Assembly (NCBI GenBank): GCA_017939795.1
Contig: JAGBAA010000143.1
Span: 62,001-126,000 of the forward strand
DNA: 64,000 nt
Reading direction: 5' to 3'
Source: Thermoguttaceae bacterium
GTDB lineage: Bacteria > Planctomycetota > Planctomycetia > Pirellulales > Thermoguttaceae
The position numbers and the translations under genes are program-made. Shown here in pieces: positions 52,965 through 62,699 of this stretch. The notes under the pieces are model-generated. The model saw nothing but the letters and a program-made list of their open reading frames with translations. It did no database searches and had not been told where the DNA came from. Every line of letters starts with the position of its first letter. Within the stretch, counting starts at the first letter, position 1.

Positions 52965-53591
52965 ATGCCGACCATCATTTGCAAAACAGGCAAAATACCT
53001 CCAAAGCCACCTCAGAAGCTGACTCGCGGAGCTCAGCGTCGGGAAGCGATCCTGGACTCCGCACTCCGCATCATTTGCAGTGAGGGGATCCAGAATCTCA
53101 CGACGCGCAAAGCCGCAGAAGGAGCCGGGATCACAGAAGGTGCGCTCTATCGGCATTTTTCGGGAAAAGGCGAAATGCTGCGTTGTCTTGTCGAACGGCT
53201 TGCCGAAGGATCCAGAATCGAAAAAGACGGATCGACCGGATGGGCAGGGATCGAAGCGTTTCTTCGGGTACGTGTTAAGCGGGTCATTCGGGAACCAGAG
53301 CTGGCCAAGATCCTTTTTTCCGAATTCATGTTCACGAATGAGCCGGCCTGCGAGGATCTCATGTTTCAGCTGATGCACCGAAACCTTGAGGAACTGTCCG
53401 TTTATTTCGAACAGGCTCAGAAAGCCGGCGAACTTAGGGACGACATTCCTCCCAAAACACTTTTCCGCCTGATTTTCGGTCCGATCCGACTCGTCATCCA
53501 GCAGTGGGGGCTGACGGAAGGCAGTTTTCCGCTCGAGGAAGAAGCAGACCGAATCATCCAGACCCTGAAATCGATTCTAAAATCCCCATAG
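52965..53591 (+). CDS. TetR-family transcriptional regulator
   Basis: A 208-residue repressor-type protein. The N-terminal helix-turn-helix is typical: RREAILDSALRIICSEGIQ, then TTRKAAEGAGITEGALYRHF, followed by SGKGEMLRCLVERL. The C-terminal ligand domain (about 70-205) is helical with no recognisable ligand motif; similar regulators near stress genes respond to small molecules. GGAAAG before the ATG at 52965 favours this start over the ATG at 52914. The hcp gene starts 143 bases downstream with no terminator between, so the regulator probably controls itself and hcp. Confidence 0.85.
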   Translation: MPTIICKTGKIPPKPPQKLTRGAQRREAILDSALRIICSEGIQNLTTRKAAEGAGITEGALYRHFSGKGEMLRCLVERLAEGSRIEKDGSTGWAGIEAFLRVRVKRVIREPELAKILFSEFMFTNEPACEDLMFQLMHRNLEELSVYFEQAQKAGELRDDIPPKTLFRLIFGPIRLVIQQWGLTEGSFPLEEEADRIIQTLKSILKSP

Positions 53592-53733
53592 GACCAGGAA
53601 TCAGGAATAAGGGATCGAGATCCAAAAATCTGAAATCCGCGATCCGGAATTCGGAAACCAGAAAGTCGGAGATCAGGGATCAGATCCAAACAAAAAACAG
53701 ATCCACCATTTGAAATTTAAAAGGAGAGTTTCG

Positions 53734-55266
53734 ATGAATAATACGATGAAAATGTTCTGCTTCCAGTGCCAGGAAGCCAACGGAAACCGCGGATGCACCA
53801 TGGGCGGGATGTGCGGCAAGAAAGCAGATCTCGCGAATCTTCAGGACACCCTCGTTCTTCAGCTGAAAAAAGCTGCGCGTGCGTGGGAAAATGCCGGGGC
53901 GCCGAACGTACGTGAATTCGGCCGATTCGTGACGGAATCCCTCTTCATGACCATCACGAACGCGAACTTCGATGCGGAACGCTTCCACGCCCAGCTTGCC
54001 GAGGCAAAAAAATGGACCGGTGAAGAGACGGAACCGGAAGTGACGCTCTGCCAGATCCTCACGTGCGAGAATGAAGATCTGCGTTCTTTGCGCGAGCTTT
54101 TGACCTACGGTCTGAAGGGAGTCTCGGCCTACGCACATCATGCGGCAGTCCTCGGATTTGAAGATGATGCGATCTACGCGTTCCTGATCGAAAGTCTCGC
54201 CGTCCTCTCCGACGACTCACAGTGCAGCGATCCGGATGCCCTCACTGCCCGTATCCTCCAGTGCGGCCAGATCTCGGTCCGGACAATGGAACTTCTGGAC
54301 AAAGCGAACACGGAAACGTTCGGTACTCCGGCGATCGCTCAGGTCAAACTCGGCGTCGGAAACCGTCCCGGTATCCTCGTTTCCGGACACGATCTGCGCG
54401 ACCTGCGCGACCTGCTCGAGCAGACGAAAGATGAAGGTATCGACGTCTACACGCACTGCGAAATGCTTGTCTCGCACACGTATCCGGAACTCCGGAAATA
54501 TCCGCATCTTTACGGGAACTACGGCGGAGCCTGGCACCGTCAGAATGTGGAATTCGCGAGCTTTAACGGCCCGATCCTCATGACGACGAACTGCATCACG
54601 CCGGTTCAGGACGCCTACCGTGACCGGATCTTCACGACCGGAGCCGTTGGTTACGCCGGGATCCCGCATATTCCGGAAAGAAAAGAAGGCGAAATGAAAG
54701 ATTTCTCGCAGATCATCGCGCTTGCAAAGACCTGCCCGCCGCCGACTCCGCTGGAAGACGGTGAACTGACGACCGGTTTCGGACACGCGCAGGTCCTCGC
54801 TCTGGCGGACAAAGTCGTGGAAGCTGTGAGATCCGGCGCGATCCGTCACTTCGTCGTGATGGCGGGCTGCGATGGACGGCACAAAGAGCGAGCCCAGTTT
54901 ACCGAACGTGCCGAAGCACTGCCGAAAGACACGGTGATCCTGACGGCAGGGTGCGCCAAGTTCCGCTACAATAAACTGGCACTCGGCGACATCGGCGGCA
55001 TTCCGCGTGTTCTGGATGCCGGTCAGTGCAATGACTCGTACAGTTTGGCAGTCATCGCACTGAAACTCCGCGACGCATTCGGTCTGAAAGACGTGAATGA
55101 TCTGCCGCTGAGCTTCGATCTCGGCTGGTACGAGCAGAAGGCGGTCGCCGTTCTTCTCGCACTCCTCGCCCTGGGATTCAAGAACATCAAGCTCGGCCCG
55201 ACGCTCCCGGCATTTGTTTCGCCGAACGTTGGAAAAGTTCTTCAGGAAAATTTCGGCATTCACTAA
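53734..55266 (+). CDS. hcp: Hybrid cluster protein (hydroxylamine/NO reductase)
   Basis: A 510-residue Fe-S protein that protects anaerobes against reactive nitrogen species, reducing hydroxylamine or nitric oxide. The N-terminal cluster ligands are [15 protein letters not shown] and MGGMCGKK (C-x2-C-x8-C-x5-C). Hybrid-cluster ligands can be placed at [68 protein letters not shown] and the C-terminal half. AAGGAGAG precedes the ATG at 53734. It is part of an apparent TetR-hcp transcript. No NADH oxidoreductase partner (hcr) is adjacent. Confidence 0.95.
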   Translation: MNNTMKMFCFQCQEANGNRGCTMGGMCGKKADLANLQDTLVLQLKKAARAWENAGAPNVREFGRFVTESLFMTITNANFDAERFHAQLAEAKKWTGEETEPEVTLCQILTCENEDLRSLRELLTYGLKGVSAYAHHAAVLGFEDDAIYAFLIESLAVLSDDSQCSDPDALTARILQCGQISVRTMELLDKANTETFGTPAIAQVKLGVGNRPGILVSGHDLRDLRDLLEQTKDEGIDVYTHCEMLVSHTYPELRKYPHLYGNYGGAWHRQNVEFASFNGPILMTTNCITPVQDAYRDRIFTTGAVGYAGIPHIPERKEGEMKDFSQIIALAKTCPPPTPLEDGELTTGFGHAQVLALADKVVEAVRSGAIRHFVVMAGCDGRHKERAQFTERAEALPKDTVILTAGCAKFRYNKLALGDIGGIPRVLDAGQCNDSYSLAVIALKLRDAFGLKDVNDLPLSFDLGWYEQKAVAVLLALLALGFKNIKLGPTLPAFVSPNVGKVLQENFGIH

Positions 55267-55280
55267 CCAACGTTCCCCCA

Positions 55281-55311
55281 AACGCACCGTCTTGTCGAGG
55301 CGGTGCGTTTC
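55281..55311 (+). terminator. Hairpin terminator after hcp
   Basis: AACGCACCG (55281-55289) and CGGTGCGTT (55301-55309), with a short T run only. It starts 14 bases after the stop. The rest of 55312-55510 shows nothing recognisable. Confidence 0.6.
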
Positions 55312-55511
55312 CGCATTCCATTCTCTCCGTATCCAGATCTGGTGTCCGGATCTCATTCCCCTCAGATCCTGTGTCCCGCTTACTCTTTTCCCCATCTTGA
55401 CCGCCTACATTCAGACCTCCAAAAGTAGATTTTCCGTAAGGTCCGGTCTATTCCAAAGATTTCGCCTGCACAGCGAAAAGAAACGCAAAAATTCGCCCGA
55501 AATCGCTTTCG

Positions 55512-55546
55512 CCCCCCCTTGAAAATTTGCCGTTTCGTGCGATAAT
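55512..55546 (+). promoter_or_regulatory. C-tract promoter for the FabH-like gene
   Basis: Seven C (55512-55518), TTGAAA (55519-55524), 16 bp, GATAAT (55541-55546). The leader to the ATG at 55628 is about 75 bases. Confidence 0.65.
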
Positions 55547-55627
55547 GAAAGGAAGATCAGTTTCCGTTTGTTTTTGTTTCCCATTTCAATTTGAATTGCG
55601 GAAAGTTCCTTAAAAAACCAGTTCGAT

Positions 55628-56662
55628 ATGCGATACGAAAAAGTCTGCATTGAAGCCGCCGTGAATCTTCTGCCCGACGAGATCGTCAGCACCGACGAGA
55701 TCGAACGGCGTCTTGCCCCCGTCTACCAGCGCCTTCGTCTGCCGACAGGCCGGCTGGAGCTCATGACCGGGATCCGGGAACGCCGACTCTGGCCTCGCGG
55801 GATCCGTCCGGGGATGGTCAGCATTCAGACGGTCAAGAAAGCGATCGAGCAAAGCGGCGTGGATCCTCAGCGGATCGGTGCCCTCATCCATGGTTCGGTC
55901 TGCCGCGACTATCTGGAACCAGCGACGGCCTGCGGAGTGCATGAAGGTGCGGGACTTCCGGCGGACTGCCAGATCTTCGATGTTTCCAATGCGTGCCTCG
56001 GCATCCTCACGAGCATGATCCAGGCCGCGAATATGATCGAGCTGGGGCAGATCGATGCAGCGATCGTCGTGGGGACGGAAGATTCACGTTCTCTTCTGGA
56101 AACGACGATCGCACAGATGAACTCGGACGAAACGCTCACGCGGCAGAGCATCAAACCGCTTTTTGCGTCGCTGACCATCGGTTCCGCAAGTGCTGCTTTC
56201 GTGCTCACGAATCGGGAGATCTCCCGGACCGGGATGCGTCTGCTTGGCGGTGCAGTTCTCGCAAACACGGCATTCTGCCACCTTTGCCGCAGCGACGACA
56301 GCGTAAAGTCCGGTGACGCGATGAAGACAGATTCCGAAACGCTTCTGGTCCAGGGGGTCGACACGGCAAACCGGCTTTTCCCGCGTTTCCTGGAAACACT
56401 CGGCTGGGAACGGGACGACATTGCGCATTTTTTCTGCCATCAGGTCGGAAAAGCACACCAGAAACTGCTTTACGATACGCTGGAAATTGACTTCACCAAG
56501 GATTTTTCGACGCTGGAATTCCTTGGAAACACTGGGTCTGCGGCACTTCCATCCGCTTTCTCGATCGGTCTGGAACAGGGCATCTGCCAAAAAGGCGAGA
56601 AAGCCGCTCTTCTGGGGATCGGTTCTGGAATCAATTCCCTAATGCTCGGGATCGAGATCTGA
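55628..56662 (+). CDS. 3-oxoacyl-ACP synthase III-like thiolase-fold enzyme (FabH/OleA type)
   Basis: A 344-residue condensing enzyme. The catalytic triad is visible: Cys in FDVSNACLGILTS, His in HFFCHQVGKAHQ and Asn in FLGNTGSAALPSAF. It could start fatty-acid chains (FabH) or join two acyl chains head-to-head (OleA). The long N-terminal segment with RLPTGRLELMTGIRERRLW and the lack of neighbouring fatty-acid genes leave this open. The Shine-Dalgarno is weak. The zinc-ribbon GTPase gene starts 211 bases downstream on the same strand. Confidence 0.8.
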   Translation: MRYEKVCIEAAVNLLPDEIVSTDEIERRLAPVYQRLRLPTGRLELMTGIRERRLWPRGIRPGMVSIQTVKKAIEQSGVDPQRIGALIHGSVCRDYLEPATACGVHEGAGLPADCQIFDVSNACLGILTSMIQAANMIELGQIDAAIVVGTEDSRSLLETTIAQMNSDETLTRQSIKPLFASLTIGSASAAFVLTNREISRTGMRLLGGAVLANTAFCHLCRSDDSVKSGDAMKTDSETLLVQGVDTANRLFPRFLETLGWERDDIAHFFCHQVGKAHQKLLYDTLEIDFTKDFSTLEFLGNTGSAALPSAFSIGLEQGICQKGEKAALLGIGSGINSLMLGIEI

Positions 56663-56873
56663 TTTCCGCGCATTGCACTCCGGGACTCAACGATGCATTT
56701 TGCCCTTTGCTCCGGAAAAATTTCATTTCCGCTCCGCATTTTCGTAAAATCAGCAGACTGCGGATCCAATAAGCTCCGTGCGCTTCATGAGTCCCCCACA
56801 TTTCGTGTCCTTCAGACCATTCCGCAGATCCAGACACAAATTTCGTCCAGATTTTCATTCCAAGGAGAACACC

Positions 56874-58115
56874 ATGCCCTTCATTTGGCCCTGGACTCGC
56901 ATTTCCTGTCCGTTTTGTTTTGAGGAATTTCATCTGAGCGAAGCACCGACCCGTCCCTCGGAATCCAAGGCGCTTTTCCCGGATGAAAAGATGCGTGATT
57001 TTCTTGGGATGACCTACCCGCCGGAAATGCCGATGGCGATCGAACCGCACGGCAGCTGGCTGCTGAGATCCGTGAGGAAATTTCATCTTCCGCTCTGTCG
57101 TGAAGTCACGCCCGAAAGTCCGATCCGGATCTGTCCGAAATGCCATCTCTATCTTCCGCAGGCACTCGCAAACTGGAACCGACGCAGCAACATCATCGCG
57201 ATCGTGGGAAGTCGTTCCTCCGGAAAAAGCAACTACTTCGGCGTTCTTCTCAAACAGCTTGAGACCCGATACGCGGCAGAACTGAACTTCGGTTTTCGCC
57301 CGCAAATGACCTTCGATGTCCGAGAGATGCGCCGAATGGATTCCCGCAAACTTTACGAACGACGCTACGGCCAGCGTCTTTTCCGGGATCATCGGGTCAT
57401 TCAGCAGACGGAACGTTCCGAAGTGGACGCAGACATCAAGATCCCTCTGATCTACCGGCTCACGCTTTCCCAAACAGTCCGCGGAAAAGAACGGCTTCGT
57501 GCGATCGATCTCGTTATTTTCGATGCGGCAGGCGAAGACCTGAGCACGATGCGGAATTTCCACTCTTTCGGACGCTATGCGCTGAACGCCTCCGGCATCA
57601 TCGTGATGGTAGACCCATTCCGCTATCCGGCGATCTACCGGAAACTCCCGCCCGAGATCCGAAACAAAATTCCTGCACCGGATGCCATTGGCGGTAATCC
57701 GGGAGAGATCCTGGACTACTACCTCAGCTACAAAACGAACGAAAGCGCACTGCGTCCCGACGAAAAAATCAAGACGCCGACCGCTCTGGTCCTGACGAAG
57801 ATCGACATGCTGCGGCAGATCCTTCCGCGTGAAAGTCAGTCGCTTTTCCAGGAAACGAACCATTCCGGAGGATTCAATCGGAAAGTCTGTGAACGAAAGT
57901 CGGACCAGATCCTTCAATTCCTCACAGAGAACGGTGCGGGCGATCTCGCGGCCAATATTCGGACGCAATTCGAGACGAGTTCCTTCTTTGGAGTCTCTGC
58001 CCTCGGTGCGATCCCGGAAGGAGAAGCCATTCCGCGTCAGATCCGCCCCATCAACGTCGTGGATCCCCTGCTCTGGATCCTGCATCAGCTCAAGTACCTC
58101 AACGCACGCGGCTGA
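56874..58115 (+). CDS. Zinc-ribbon GTPase of the DO-GTPase-like kind, partner of the GAP1-like protein
   Basis: A 413-residue protein; AAGGAGA precedes the ATG at 56874. A split zinc ribbon comes first (C12/C15 in ISCPFCFEEF and C87/C90 in RICPKCHLYL). The P-loop GTPase domain follows: IAIVGSRSSGKSNYFGVLL (G1, residues about 108-125), VIFDAAGEDLST (G3, D-x-x-G) and ALVLTKIDML (G4-like T-K-x-D). The region after G3 (ASGIIVMVDPFRYPAI) resembles other TRAFAC-class enzymes. Its layout and its neighbour match the GTPases found next to GTPase-associated protein 1 (GAP1) in predicted NTP-dependent conflict systems. No signal peptide, so it is cytoplasmic. The activity is inferred. Confidence 0.72.
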   Translation: MPFIWPWTRISCPFCFEEFHLSEAPTRPSESKALFPDEKMRDFLGMTYPPEMPMAIEPHGSWLLRSVRKFHLPLCREVTPESPIRICPKCHLYLPQALANWNRRSNIIAIVGSRSSGKSNYFGVLLKQLETRYAAELNFGFRPQMTFDVREMRRMDSRKLYERRYGQRLFRDHRVIQQTERSEVDADIKIPLIYRLTLSQTVRGKERLRAIDLVIFDAAGEDLSTMRNFHSFGRYALNASGIIVMVDPFRYPAIYRKLPPEIRNKIPAPDAIGGNPGEILDYYLSYKTNESALRPDEKIKTPTALVLTKIDMLRQILPRESQSLFQETNHSGGFNRKVCERKSDQILQFLTENGAGDLAANIRTQFETSSFFGVSALGAIPEGEAIPRQIRPINVVDPLLWILHQLKYLNARG

Positions 58116-58229
58116 TCCCCGGTCGTGTCCGATATTTCGACGCAGGATCTGACGCCAGGTCCGACGCCAGGCTCCCCATTTCCTTCACCTCAATTTACTC
58201 AGGATCCCGAAAGGATCAGGGAGGACGCA

Positions 58230-60137
58230 ATGAAGCAGTTCTACTATACTTCGTGTCTCGCAGGAGAAAGTATCTCCGGACAAAGCGGCTTTCAGATCCG
58301 CGCAGCTTCCGAAACGCTTTCTCAGGAAGAAACGACAGCGTGCCTTCGCGCTCTGAATTTCAAACTGGACGTTCCGTCAGGCTATTCCGGACCATTTCCG
58401 GTCAAGATGCTCTACTGCCGCAGCGAACGAACAGGAAATATCGCGCTCCAAAGCGTCTGGCTCGGGGAAGATCCGCTCACCAAACGCAGCGGAAACTATT
58501 TCGCTCATGTTCTGTGCGATCTTCTTCCCGAAATCAGTGCCAAAACGGTCCTGGAATGGTGGGGGGCTCCGGAATGGAAACGCGAGAATTCCGGAATCGA
58601 AAGTACTGGACGACTTCCTGAACCGATTCCCTTCTCGCCCGGTGAAACGTTCAGCGACGCCATTTTTGAGGAAATCCAGCACGATGTTGAACTTTTCGCG
58701 ATTTGGGAATTCCTTCTCCGGGCATGGTGGAACCGTCCGGCAAGCGGACGCATTTTCGTCGCGGCAGGTCAGGAAAAATTCGTCAAAGCACTTTGGGCAC
58801 TCTGCCGGATCTTGCCCGAACCGCTTTGGAAAACGCTCTCCTTCTCGACCTACGAGCAGGATGCCATGCTCTCACCGGCGAACATCGTGGGACTCTGGAA
58901 TCCAACGGATCCCGCCTCCTCCATTCCGCAAAACTGTTTCTCGGGAACCAATGCGGCATGGAATCTCTTCAGCCAGCAGAAAAGCACGCTGGAACCAGTT
59001 CCCAACTACGTCGAATTTCTGATCCAGTCCGTTAAATCCGGGAATTTTGCCGAAGCGGATTCCTTCCACGCCAATGCGCCAGCCGTCATCTGGACCCGGC
59101 GCGATTCTGCCGAAATGTTCTTCGAGCTGGTTCGGCATCCGGACACGTTGGACATCACGCGGCTGAAAGAAATCGCACATCTGCCGAATATTGGGAAATT
59201 TCTGATGAAAAACCCTAAACGGCTTCAGATGCTTCTGGAAAACTTCTTCACCTCAAAGCTCCTGGACGTCTGGGAAAACGAGTCCCTCAAAGAAACGTTC
59301 ACGCCATTTTTCGCAGAAGACGAAACCATCCAAAGTCAGTTCCGCAATGGGATCCATGCGCTGATTTGCAGAAAGATCTCTCAAGGGGAAGTCTCCATCC
59401 TCGACAGGATATTCTCCCGCTGGCTTTCCAAATTCGGGCTTTTCGGTCTGGGATCCGAGGATTTCTGGTCCCATTTTAATTCCGATCCGCAAAATATTCC
59501 AGACTCAGTCTACCTCTGGGCCTATCCAAAGGCATTTCAGACTGCGTTTCTGCTTTCAGAACCATCCATGCAGATCGAATTTCTTTCCCGCTGGGCATTC
59601 CGCGGCGAAGATGCACGCTGTGAACCGCAAATGGAAGAGATCTTCCGTTCATCTTTCCCGCATATCGTAAAACTCGAGCTTTATCGTCGATTTTTTGAGA
59701 TCGATTTTGCCGGAAATGATGAAAATCTCTCGGAATTCTACTTCACGCAGCCCCAGTGGAATGTTCAGCTTCTCGCCAAACTTGATGATCCGCAGCGTCA
59801 GAAATTCCTGCGGCACATCGTTCCTGCCTGCGGTCAGGAGCTTCTTGAAGCACTTCAGGCTCATCTTCTGGACCTTCAGAGTGAAAAAAAGAGCTGGAAT
59901 GAGGAACTTTTTGCGATATTCTGCTGGCTCCTGACGCTATCCTCCATCTCCGTGACGGAATCGGCAGGCAAATTCGCCAAAAAACTTTCGCCGGAGAATC
60001 TCATGCACATGAAAGAAGCCGTCAGCCGCAGAAAAGACATTGAGCAGCTCATTCAGATGAAAGCACTCAAACCGATTTTTGAGGAACAGGGAACTGGCTG
60101 GGGCGGAGTCTTTAAAAAATTGTGGGGCAAGGATTAG
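58230..60137 (+). CDS. GAP1-like GTPase-associated protein (GAP1-N2 type N-terminus)
   Basis: A 635-residue cytoplasmic protein starting 114 bases after the GTPase gene. AGGGAGG before the ATG at 58230 fixes the start, although a GTG-led frame at 58125 is open in phase. The N-terminus MKQFYYTSCLAGESISGQSG followed by FQIRAAS, PVKMLYCRSERTGNIALQ and SGNYFAHVLCDLL matches the beta-rich N-terminal domain of GTPase-associated protein 1, type 2. The remaining about 450 residues are helical with aromatic-rich segments (FAIWEFLLRAWWNRP; WKTLSFSTYEQDAM), probably the middle and C-terminal GAP1 regions. The role of GAP1 proteins is unproven; they are thought to regulate or be regulated by the adjacent GTPase. 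Confidence 0.75.
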   Translation: MKQFYYTSCLAGESISGQSGFQIRAASETLSQEETTACLRALNFKLDVPSGYSGPFPVKMLYCRSERTGNIALQSVWLGEDPLTKRSGNYFAHVLCDLLPEISAKTVLEWWGAPEWKRENSGIESTGRLPEPIPFSPGETFSDAIFEEIQHDVELFAIWEFLLRAWWNRPASGRIFVAAGQEKFVKALWALCRILPEPLWKTLSFSTYEQDAMLSPANIVGLWNPTDPASSIPQNCFSGTNAAWNLFSQQKSTLEPVPNYVEFLIQSVKSGNFAEADSFHANAPAVIWTRRDSAEMFFELVRHPDTLDITRLKEIAHLPNIGKFLMKNPKRLQMLLENFFTSKLLDVWENESLKETFTPFFAEDETIQSQFRNGIHALICRKISQGEVSILDRIFSRWLSKFGLFGLGSEDFWSHFNSDPQNIPDSVYLWAYPKAFQTAFLLSEPSMQIEFLSRWAFRGEDARCEPQMEEIFRSSFPHIVKLELYRRFFEIDFAGNDENLSEFYFTQPQWNVQLLAKLDDPQRQKFLRHIVPACGQELLEALQAHLLDLQSEKKSWNEELFAIFCWLLTLSSISVTESAGKFAKKLSPENLMHMKEAVSRRKDIEQLIQMKALKPIFEEQGTGWGGVFKKLWGKD

Positions 60138-60198
60138 AGATCCATTGAAAAATCAAAAAAACGGCTCATCCTGGCAATATGTATCGGTTCGCCGCAAC

Positions 60199-60236
60199 AA
60201 AAAAGCGCAAACGGCCATGATCCATTTGCGCTTTGT
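60199..60236. terminator. Terminator between the GAP1-like gene and rubrerythrin
   Basis: AAAGCGCAAA (60202-60211) and TTTGCGCTTT (60225-60234) between A-rich and T-rich flanks. The genes on either side converge. Confidence 0.7.
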
Positions 60237-60317
60237 GTTTGTCTCGCCAACACGTCAGGAAAAACTCATCCGAGATTACGAAAAGCCGTCCGACGTCCGG
60301 GATCTTTCGTCACAAAA

Positions 60318-60902
60318 TCAGCCAAAATAGCGTTTCAGCAGACCAGCAAACGCGGCACCATGACGGGCTTCGTCTTTCGCCATTTCGTGAACCGTGTCGT
60401 GGATCGCATCGTATCCGAGCTGCTTCGCGCGCTTCGCGATGTCGAATTTCGAGGAGCATGCTCCCGTTTCAGCATCGACACGCATCTGGAGGTTTTTCTG
60501 CGTGCACGGAGCGACGACTTCACCCAGGAGTTCCGCGAATTTCGCAGCGTGTTCTGCTTCTTCAAAAGCGATCCGTTTGTATGCTTCGGCAATTTCCGGA
60601 TAGCCTTCACGATCCGCCTGACGGCTCATCGCGAGATACATTCCGACCTCAGCGCATTCGCCGGCGAAATGAGCACGCAGACCAGCCATGACTTCTTCAT
60701 CTTCCACTTTGCCGTCGCCGATAGCGTGGACCGTCACGAAAGACGGGAGATCCATATTCGCGCCGGAATTTTCAGTGCTGGAGGACGCAGTGGTCTCCGC
60801 CATCGCGTCGAACATTTCCGCGCCAACGCCGCACACCGGGCAAGCAGCCGGAGCTTCGGAACCTTCATGAATGTAGCCGCACGCTTTGCAGATGTATTTC
60901 AT
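60318..60902 (-). CDS. Rubrerythrin with N-terminal rubredoxin domain (reverse rubrerythrin)
   Basis: A 194-residue peroxide-scavenging non-haem iron protein of anaerobes. The rubredoxin-type site comes first ([12 protein letters not shown] and AACPVCGVG, two C-x2-C pairs). The ferritin-like four-helix domain follows, with E-x-x-H type di-iron ligands in [30 protein letters not shown] and [16 protein letters not shown]. The domain order is the reverse of classical rubrerythrin, as in the clostridial reverse type. AAAGGAGAG precedes the ATG, and the promoter is near-perfect. It fits with hcp as oxygen and nitrosative stress defence. Confidence 0.92.
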   Translation of the reverse strand: MKYICKACGYIHEGSEAPAACPVCGVGAEMFDAMAETTASSSTENSGANMDLPSFVTVHAIGDGKVEDEEVMAGLRAHFAGECAEVGMYLAMSRQADREGYPEIAEAYKRIAFEEAEHAAKFAELLGEVVAPCTQKNLQMRVDAETGACSSKFDIAKRAKQLGYDAIHDTVHEMAKDEARHGAAFAGLLKRYFG

Positions 60903-61000
60903 TTTCTCTCTCCTTTATGGTCTGGTGTGTGTTTATTTTGGTTTTCCAAAATTTAGTTTTCATTTCCTGTGAGGCTGATTCTCTCAACCTCATACGATAC

Positions 61001-61033
61001 ATTATACCAAACTTAAACTTTCTGTCAAGGGGG
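61001..61033 (-). promoter_or_regulatory. C-tract consensus promoter for rubrerythrin
   Basis: Minus strand: five C (61033-61029), perfect TTGACA (61028-61023), 16 bp ending TGG, perfect TATAAT (61006-61001). Confidence 0.8.
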
Positions 61034-61091
61034 AATCTGAATTTTTTCAGAAAAAAGTGAAAAAAAACTCGAAATTTTAAAATTTCCTTTT

Positions 61092-62699
61092 TCAGAACTC
61101 ATTTTCTTGATCCGAAATGGAAAGTTTTTGAGGTCTTCGAGGCAAAATGAGTCGAAAATCAGCCCCACTTCCCAATTTCGTCACGACTTCCGCACGCCCG
61201 CCGTGGAGCTGTGCGATGTGTTTCACGATAGCCAGCCCAAGCCCTGTTCCGGGGGCATGTGCTCCTTTTTCGCCCTGTACGCGGTAAAATCGTTCAAAGA
61301 TCCGCTCGGCATCCGTCTCCGCGAGGCCGCATCCATGATCTTTCACGGAAAGGACCAGGTTTTCGGCATCTGTCTCTGGAAATGCTGCGTCTGCGTTGAA
61401 GGAAATAGTCCAGGCAGAAAGTTCCACCGTCTGTGAGCCGGAGTAGCGCAGCGCATTCATCAGAAGATTCGTGACGGCCTGTTCAAGAAGCCGCGGGTCT
61501 GCGAGGATCGGCTCGGGAAAACAGCGTTCCACATTCACCTGAATTCCCGACTGCCGAATCCCTTCCGCACAGCTTTCGATCACATTATGGAAAATATCCG
61601 GAAGGCAGACTTCCTGAAATCCGGAATCAGGGATCCCTTTTTTCTGTGCCTGTTCCAGCGAAGCAAGCGAGAGGATGTCCTGCACGAGCCAATTCAGCCG
61701 TTCCGCCTGGTGCGCCAGCATTTTCAGGCACGCGTCGCGCATTTCCGGGATCTCCTTCGCCCCATCTTCAAGCGTCTCGATGGAGGAAAGAATGACGGTC
61801 AGCGGAGTTTTGATCTCGTGGGAAACATTCGCGATGAAATCCGACCGATAGGATCCCAGGACCGTCAAATCGCCAATTTGCCTTCGCAGCTGCTTCGCCA
61901 TCTCGGAAACCGAAAGCGCCAATGGCCGCACGACGCCTTTTTTCGGCACAAAAACCGGCCCGGAAAGGTCTCCGGAAGCGATCTGCGCGGCACTTTTCTG
62001 AAGTTTCTCCAAAGGAAGGCGCAGACGAAACGCAACAAAATGAGTCAGCACAAGTACAAGACCGACCCCAATAAATCCCGCAAGCCAAATATTCCAGACT
62101 CCCCAGCGCAGTGCCGCAGAAATCGGCTCTACCGGCATGGAGATCTCCCAATTTATCAAAGTATCCCCGCATAGAACCTTCCCCAGGCAGAAAAGTCTCC
62201 GCTCTCCGGACACATTGTGCAGTTCAACAGTCGGTCCATGTTCATCGAATCCTGCATGAAGGGAGGCTGCGGGGGGGGCCGGTCCCCGAACAGAAGAAAT
62301 GCGTGACGTTTCCATACCATTCCCGGATTCCGTACCGCCTGCCGTTCCGTCTCGTTCAACATTTTCCAAGTCCGAAATAAAGCAGACATTCATGGATTCC
62401 GTGTCGGCAGAATTGAAGAAGATCTTCCCGCCAGGTTCCCAGATCAGAAAACGACGCATGCCGACCGTATTTTCTCTGCAGAACTTTTCCAGTTTTTCGA
62501 AATTTCCTTCCGCAAGCCAAAACGCAACGATCTCCCCCTGCGCTTTCATCTCCCTTTCCGTTTCCGTCAAATACTCTTCCCGAAAAACCCGGTACTGATT
62601 CCAAAACAGAAAGACCAGGAAAAGTCCCCAAAGCGCAATAATGAACGGAAACGCAAACAGGATCCGGTACGGATCACGCCCTTTCTCATGCAGTTTCAC
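61092..62699 (-). CDS. Sensor histidine kinase (PhoR-like)
   Basis: A 535-residue membrane kinase. The GTG start at 62699 overlaps the TGA of the response regulator (GTGA), with a GAGGTGG Shine-Dalgarno; this marks translational coupling. Two membrane segments (LFAFPFIIALWGLFLVFLFW and WLAGFIGVGLVLVLTHFVAF) enclose an extracytoplasmic sensor of about 170 residues. A HAMP-like linker (LRLPLEKLQKSAAQIASGDL) leads to the H box IANVSHEIKTPLTVIL, N box LLMNALRYS, G1 KDHGCGLAE, F box IFERFYRV and G2 GTGLGLAIVKHI. It should autophosphorylate and pass phosphate to the upstream-encoded regulator. The signal is unknown. Confidence 0.92.
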   Translation of the reverse strand: MKLHEKGRDPYRILFAFPFIIALWGLFLVFLFWNQYRVFREEYLTETEREMKAQGEIVAFWLAEGNFEKLEKFCRENTVGMRRFLIWEPGGKIFFNSADTESMNVCFISDLENVERDGTAGGTESGNGMETSRISSVRGPAPPAASLHAGFDEHGPTVELHNVSGERRLFCLGKVLCGDTLINWEISMPVEPISAALRWGVWNIWLAGFIGVGLVLVLTHFVAFRLRLPLEKLQKSAAQIASGDLSGPVFVPKKGVVRPLALSVSEMAKQLRRQIGDLTVLGSYRSDFIANVSHEIKTPLTVILSSIETLEDGAKEIPEMRDACLKMLAHQAERLNWLVQDILSLASLEQAQKKGIPDSGFQEVCLPDIFHNVIESCAEGIRQSGIQVNVERCFPEPILADPRLLEQAVTNLLMNALRYSGSQTVELSAWTISFNADAAFPETDAENLVLSVKDHGCGLAETDAERIFERFYRVQGEKGAHAPGTGLGLAIVKHIAQLHGGRAEVVTKLGSGADFRLILPRRPQKLSISDQENEF

